Shown here one piece after another: positions 59,522 through 64,000 of a stretch of 64,000 nucleotides of DNA; positions within the stretch are counted from its first letter, which is position 1, and the number at the start of each line of letters is the position of its first letter. The position numbers and the translations under genes were made by a program. Origin of the DNA: Phalacrocorax aristotelis (Eukaryota > Chordata > Aves > Suliformes > Phalacrocoracidae); NCBI RefSeq assembly GCF_949628215.1, contig NC_134286.1, positions 3,596,001-3,660,000 of the forward strand, read 5' to 3'. The notes beneath the pieces were generated by a model. The model searched no databases and was not told the origin of the DNA. It was given only the letters and a program-made list of their open reading frames with translations.

Positions 59522-62338
59522 CTGTTAAAAGAGAACACAAACTAATTACAATCATGAATTCACAGATATATAAATATCATTTACAATTTTTAAAAGGCAC
59601 AGCAGACTTTTAGAAATCACTGCTCATATAAATCACTTCCTTTAACCCAGGGAAGTATTGTGTTATGGAAATACAGTATATATACACCACAGAGAAATTT
59701 TCTTAATACATCTCATAATTATCTCTCTCTTCCATGTATCTTGGTAAGATGGAAGTGTAACTTAACAACATCAGCAGTGCAGACAGAGTGTCAGTCTATG
59801 AAAAGGTGTCTATTGGTACCCAGAAAAGCAGCAGCAAGAATCTGTATTACACGGCATATTTGCTGTTAATGACCTGTAGAACCCCAAGAACATTCTATCA
59901 GTGTTAGCAGTTGAATAGTTCAACAACATACTAAGCCCACAAATATCACTTTCATCAGTACTCTCCTTTAAGAGCTAAATTGGGACTGAGTGGGAATTTG
60001 GAAATTTGCCTACTCACAGTTTAAGCCTGGCTGTACAGGAGTAAGTAGGAAACTATCTTTCTCCACTGAACTAAAAAGTTTGAGCAAGACTTCAATTTCT
60101 TTTATTTTACTAAACAGTAAATAGGAGATGAAGTGAATAGATGCATGTTCAAATGGGCTGGCAGTTAAATATTTCTCTCCAACCACACAGAGAATGGAGA
60201 GCAGTGGGGAACACTGTCGTGTTTTGACAAACTAGAGAGAATTTAAAGATAGGCACTGCTGACTATCAGAGAACTGTTCTGCAACGTTGGTTATGACACA
60301 TGCAATCCCTTGGTACAACGTAACAAAAAAGCTCTACAACATTTTATGCATCCACCTTCTTATAGGATGGGAGAACCAAGTTTTGGGTTTGGGTGTGGGT
60401 GAAATTAGGTTAGGCGGGCCAGTAAGGATTTCAAGTATTTGATTTCAAGAGGTGCCCTGTACACATCAGAAACAAATAGCAGAGTACAGCAAACCCATAC
60501 TGGAAAGAGATGACATGAAAAGATTTTTGACCACAAGAACACATTTGTGGAACTGTGTAATTAATCAAAATTCACCTTACAGCATGGACAAATCAATGTC
60601 ACTAAATCTAATTTTGTATTTGAGAAAATTCAGTTTTGCTTGAAAAATGGAGATCTGATACTTAGATTTCTTGCTAATGTACTTGTTTTCATGAAAATAA
60701 AGTTGCTAAATAGATTTCTCATAGAACATACTATTCCTTTATTTGTTCTCTTTTGCAAACTAGTGAAGTTATTGACTCCTTAGAAAAGATGCAGCTCTTG
60801 ACCTCTTTTCTGTTCCGTTGGTCTCCATCCAGATACAGAACTAGCTACTCTGCTGTTCTCCCATCTGATTTTACATCCATTCATTCAGATATTTAAAAGC
60901 CTCATCTTAGAGCTTTTTATGAGACCACCCGAACGGACTCATTTGCTACTGAACAGTTGTCTGGAAACTTATCAGCAGACAATTATCTGTCAGAGACTCA
61001 TGAAGTTTAACATACCTTCGTACAATGTTGAAGCTGATTAACTTTTTCTTCATTACTGTACATTTCTGATCAATTTAACAGCAGTGCATAGCTGTGACGT
61101 TTTTCTCTTTCACTCTGAAGTCTAGCTATATTTGTGTCATTATTTACCAGTACATCACGTGTATCTTGAATGATTTCCTGGCCACAGTTATGCCACACAA
61201 AGTTTGACACTGACTCCAGAAGGACCAGAAATTTAACCCTTCATGCTCCTCTTCTTTCAGATTGCACACACAGAGATTATATTCAAACATTAATACTCTT
61301 TTTTTTTCTTCACCAAAACCAAACCTTATGTCTAAAATGAATATGTACGGGGAAAAAAGTAAAAGAAAACAGGTGGTGATAATAAAAGTCTCCCTGTAAC
61401 CTTAACTGTTTGCAACCCTAAACACTAATACAATCTTTTCTTTCCTCAGAAAAAACCAGCTACAAATCACTAAAGTTCACATAATATACTTTCTATAAAA
61501 TCTTTATTATCTTTAAGGTTATAGCTATGAGTCACAGTCATCAGTACGTATTTTGATTATATTTGATTTACTCAGGTATAACTGCATTAGTTACAGTGGT
61601 TGCCAACATTTGTCTTCAAGTAATTCTTCTAGCAAGAAGAACGATGAGTTTAGTTCATGATTTCATCATTACGGTCTCAATTTTTAGGGCAAGTGAAGGA
61701 GTTTGGTTCCACTCAACTGGCAATACAGATTATGTGCCTGTCATTTATGCAGTGTGATCAAAGAGTAGATGTATTTGTATACTTATCTTAAATAATTGTT
61801 TGAAGGAGAAATCAGTCAGGTTAAAACCCATTTACAGATAATGATGTAAAGGTTTTTTAAAAAATTATGAAATATGTCCCATAACTAGGACTCAGCTATA
61901 CCTAAAATACAACTATATTATTTCAATACATGAAGAAAAATTTCATTAAGGAATGTAGCACCTTCTCTTCAGACACTGAAAGAATTTATGGGAAAAAGTA
62001 ATTAACAGAAACCTTAATTTTTCAGCACCCCAGAAACTCTCATGGAACTAATAATTTATATCTACTTGAACATCAATCCTTCTTTAATTTAATTTCCTGC
62101 AATATGTATTTTGTGAATCCTTAAAGTAGAACAGCTATTTGAAGGGTAAATATTAACAATATGCTTTATAGCACTAAGTTCTTAATTACAGTGCTGGGGG
62201 GTTTTTTCGTTAATTAAGTAGGAAATAAAACTTTGAATGACGTAATCATTTAGTTTGCTCTCCTTTCATATGCAAAGAACTGAGTTCAAGCCTAGGTAAC
62301 AGTAAAATAATCTGGTTATTATTACAGATACTTATTTT

Positions 62339-62379
62339 TTTGGTAAAAAAAAAAAAAAAGCATTTGGTAAAAAAAAAAA
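62339..62379. repeat. Two TTTGGT-poly(A) units
   Basis: TTTGGT plus fifteen A (62339-62359) is followed after CAT-containing spacing by TTTGGT plus eleven A (62363-62379). It looks like a local duplication of an A-rich segment. Confidence 0.85.
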
Positions 62380-63048
62380 CAACCTCTAATTCTGTTTATC
62401 TTCCATAGTGTCCCAAGCTGCTAATCGATTTAACCAAATTCAGAAGAAGAATTTGGAAAGAAAAATAAATACCCGATAAAAACATTTTGTTGCTCATCTA
62501 TTTCAAGTTCACATAAAATACCAGTCATAAAGCTCTGTACATAGAAAACTGTTAATGGAAATACTGGGGCATCCCTTCCAGAAAGGTCATCTCTCAGATG
62601 TTTTTGGAATCACAGAATCTAATGCAGTTGATGACAATAAAAAAAGGTCTTAAAAGAATTTTTGTAACTTTACCGCAAACGTATCATGATGCAACTCCTT
62701 CCCTCCAAATCTCATAATGGGACATAGCCTCACCTCCACCAAAACTTCCAGAAGATGAAAAGCCCCCAACCATAGTGTACTTCAGGTACTTCGATTTAAT
62801 AGTTCAGCTAAGGTAGTCCGTTTTCAAAAAAAGCCGAACAAACAACAAACTACCAGTAAGATTCACGTGCTTTAGAATTTTCTTTTAATCTACTAAAGGA
62901 AAAATTCATTATTGTGTAAGCGAAAATAAGTCTATTAACCTACCTATTAATTGTTCTGTATATGCTGATTAGGGAAAAAGCTGAAACTGCAGCAGAAACA
63001 GGAACAGATGCTCCAAAATATTCTCCTAGACATCATACTGAAATATAC

Positions 63049-63157
63049 CTGATGCTTGTACTGAGAACCTATCCTTACGAAAACAAGCATCTGTAGCATT
63101 TTTTATGAGGCCACAGAGTCCCATGGCATAAAGATACTCTTGAATTTTAAAGGTAGT
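63049..63157 (-). other. Exon-like segment in CHM intron (possible cryptic or poison exon)
   Basis: On the minus strand an eight-T run leads into ccttcag at the 5' edge (63158 and above), and GCATCAG|GTATATT lies at the 3' edge. The 109 bases between are open in one frame for 36 codons, containing KIQEYLYAMGLCGLIKNA and TDACFRKDRF; I do not recognise this product. Its 3' end is in the right phase to join the CHM exon at 59521. If it were included as a cassette after the normal upstream exon, however, the frame would shift and TAA would appear at the fourth codon, so inclusion would truncate REP-1. It may simply be chance intronic sequence. Confidence 0.15.
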
Positions 63158-63529
63158 CTGAAGGAAAAAAAACCCAAACCCAAACATGCAGCCATGTTAA
63201 CCATGATCCCGCTCTTTTGCTGACAAGTTTTTTCCAAAATTATTTGACAAAATATTTCAGGTGGGTTTTGGCCCTTCAATTATAGTGGTAAGAGAAATTC
63301 TTGGCATGAAATTTTGTTAGAATTTTATTAGAAATGTTATTTCTAAGTTTGAAAAAAAAAAATCTTAATATTTTGACTTGAAGACTGTGCAATCTTAGCT
63401 AATTACAGTGGAGAAGCAACAGTCTGCTAGAGCTCTCCACTAACCTTATCTGCCATTCTACTAAATCTTCAGGTGTCTTAAAACTCTTGCATAACAAACA
63501 AAATGTGGAACTCTAGTACTTTTTTTATT

Positions 63530-63542
63530 AAAAAAAAAAAAA
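63530..63542. repeat. Poly(A) tract, 13 bases
   Basis: Thirteen A residues on the plus strand, following a T7 run a few bases earlier. Confidence 0.85.
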
Positions 63543-64000
63543 CAAAACAGCAGTCATAACAAAAAGCTCTTTTTTGGTGCTATTTTATAATTACTGTACA
63601 GTAAACAGACTATTGTCCCAGTACTAACAAGACTACAACTATCAAGCTTCTAAATCACATAAGTGTTAAAAGGGACATTTGATGTTTGACCCATTTGGAA
63701 ATAAAGAATAATATACATTATTACCTTTAAAATAACAACAAAACTTTAAATAAATAATTACCACATGTAAATTTTAAAAAAATGAATGCAACAAGAATCT
63801 TGTAGTATGATTCCTAAGCCATATGAAACAGCACACAACTGCTATAGAATGAAGACAACGGACTACTACTCTTGTCTGCTGGTAACAGTAACCTAGTACA
63901 CGCTGTTTTCTCAGGTAACAGCCTGATCATTGTGCTGCAGAGGAACAATACACACATATTTTAAATCTTGTTTCAGAGTTGATAGAGTCAAAGCAAAAAA

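Larger units (their letters stand above)
59522..64000 (-). other. CHM: CHM intron, partial (extends beyond window)
   Basis: Phase 1 intron upstream of the exon at 59429-59521. I searched the minus strand for the expected preceding REP-1 segment (around the conserved MTCMKGT) and did not find it, so the next exon lies beyond 64000. The intron holds an exon-like segment at 63049-63157 and short A-rich repeats. No other gene was seen. Confidence 0.8.

Noticed and set aside
60379..60420. GGGTTTGGGTGTGGG run considered as an interstitial telomeric repeat
   Set aside because: Only three irregular G tracts with differing spacers; not the TTAGGG repeat and too short to call.
59522..64000. Search for the CHM exon preceding 59429-59521
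   Set aside because: No minus-strand match to the expected REP-1 segment around MTCMKGT was found; the exon must lie beyond the window.

Overview
The window is vertebrate nuclear DNA, most likely from a bird. It is AT-rich and almost gene-free, and its genes are split by introns. The clearest lineage marker is an intact-looking 3' end of a CR1 LINE at 52102-52223, of the kind found all over bird genomes. Older, eroded CR1 pieces and MIR-like SINE relics support a sauropsid source. I see nothing prokaryotic, no CRISPR array, no rRNA or tRNA gene, and no operon-like layout.

The only protein-coding gene I can identify is the 3' end of CHM on the minus strand. CHM encodes Rab escort protein 1 (REP-1), which presents newly made Rab GTPases to Rab geranylgeranyltransferase. 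Its last three coding exons are at 59429-59521, 55861-56027 and 50249-50455, read from high to low coordinates. Intron phases fit exactly, and together the exons encode the last 155 residues including the split first codon. The rest of the gene must lie beyond position 64000. The 3' UTR runs leftward from 50248, with several possible poly(A) signals.

Positions 1 to about 48000 look like the intergenic region downstream of CHM. I found no convincing coding exon there; the open reading frames are short and typical of chance. What can be read is a layer of old interspersed repeats: CR1-family LINE fragments near 1-540, 7535-7790, 20815-21375, 27780-28070, 29955-30075 and 45895-46395; MIR-like SINE relics near 9.7, 19.1, 24.3, 30.5, 35.8, 37.9 and 42.7 kb; and several copies of another old repeat whose family I cannot name. 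There is also a 22-bp tandem repeat inside a possible solo LTR near 8.0-8.3 kb, a small CpG-dense island with an adjoining perfect hairpin at 24.1-24.25 kb, and a motif-dense block at 26.1-26.85 kb that resembles a conserved non-coding enhancer.

I found no undescribed biological system. The best leads are an exon-like segment in the CHM intron at 63049-63157, a G-quadruplex-prone tract in another CHM intron, the CpG/hairpin cluster at 24.1 kb, and the 26.1-26.85 kb block. All repeat-family calls were made by eye, without alignment, and their boundaries are approximate.
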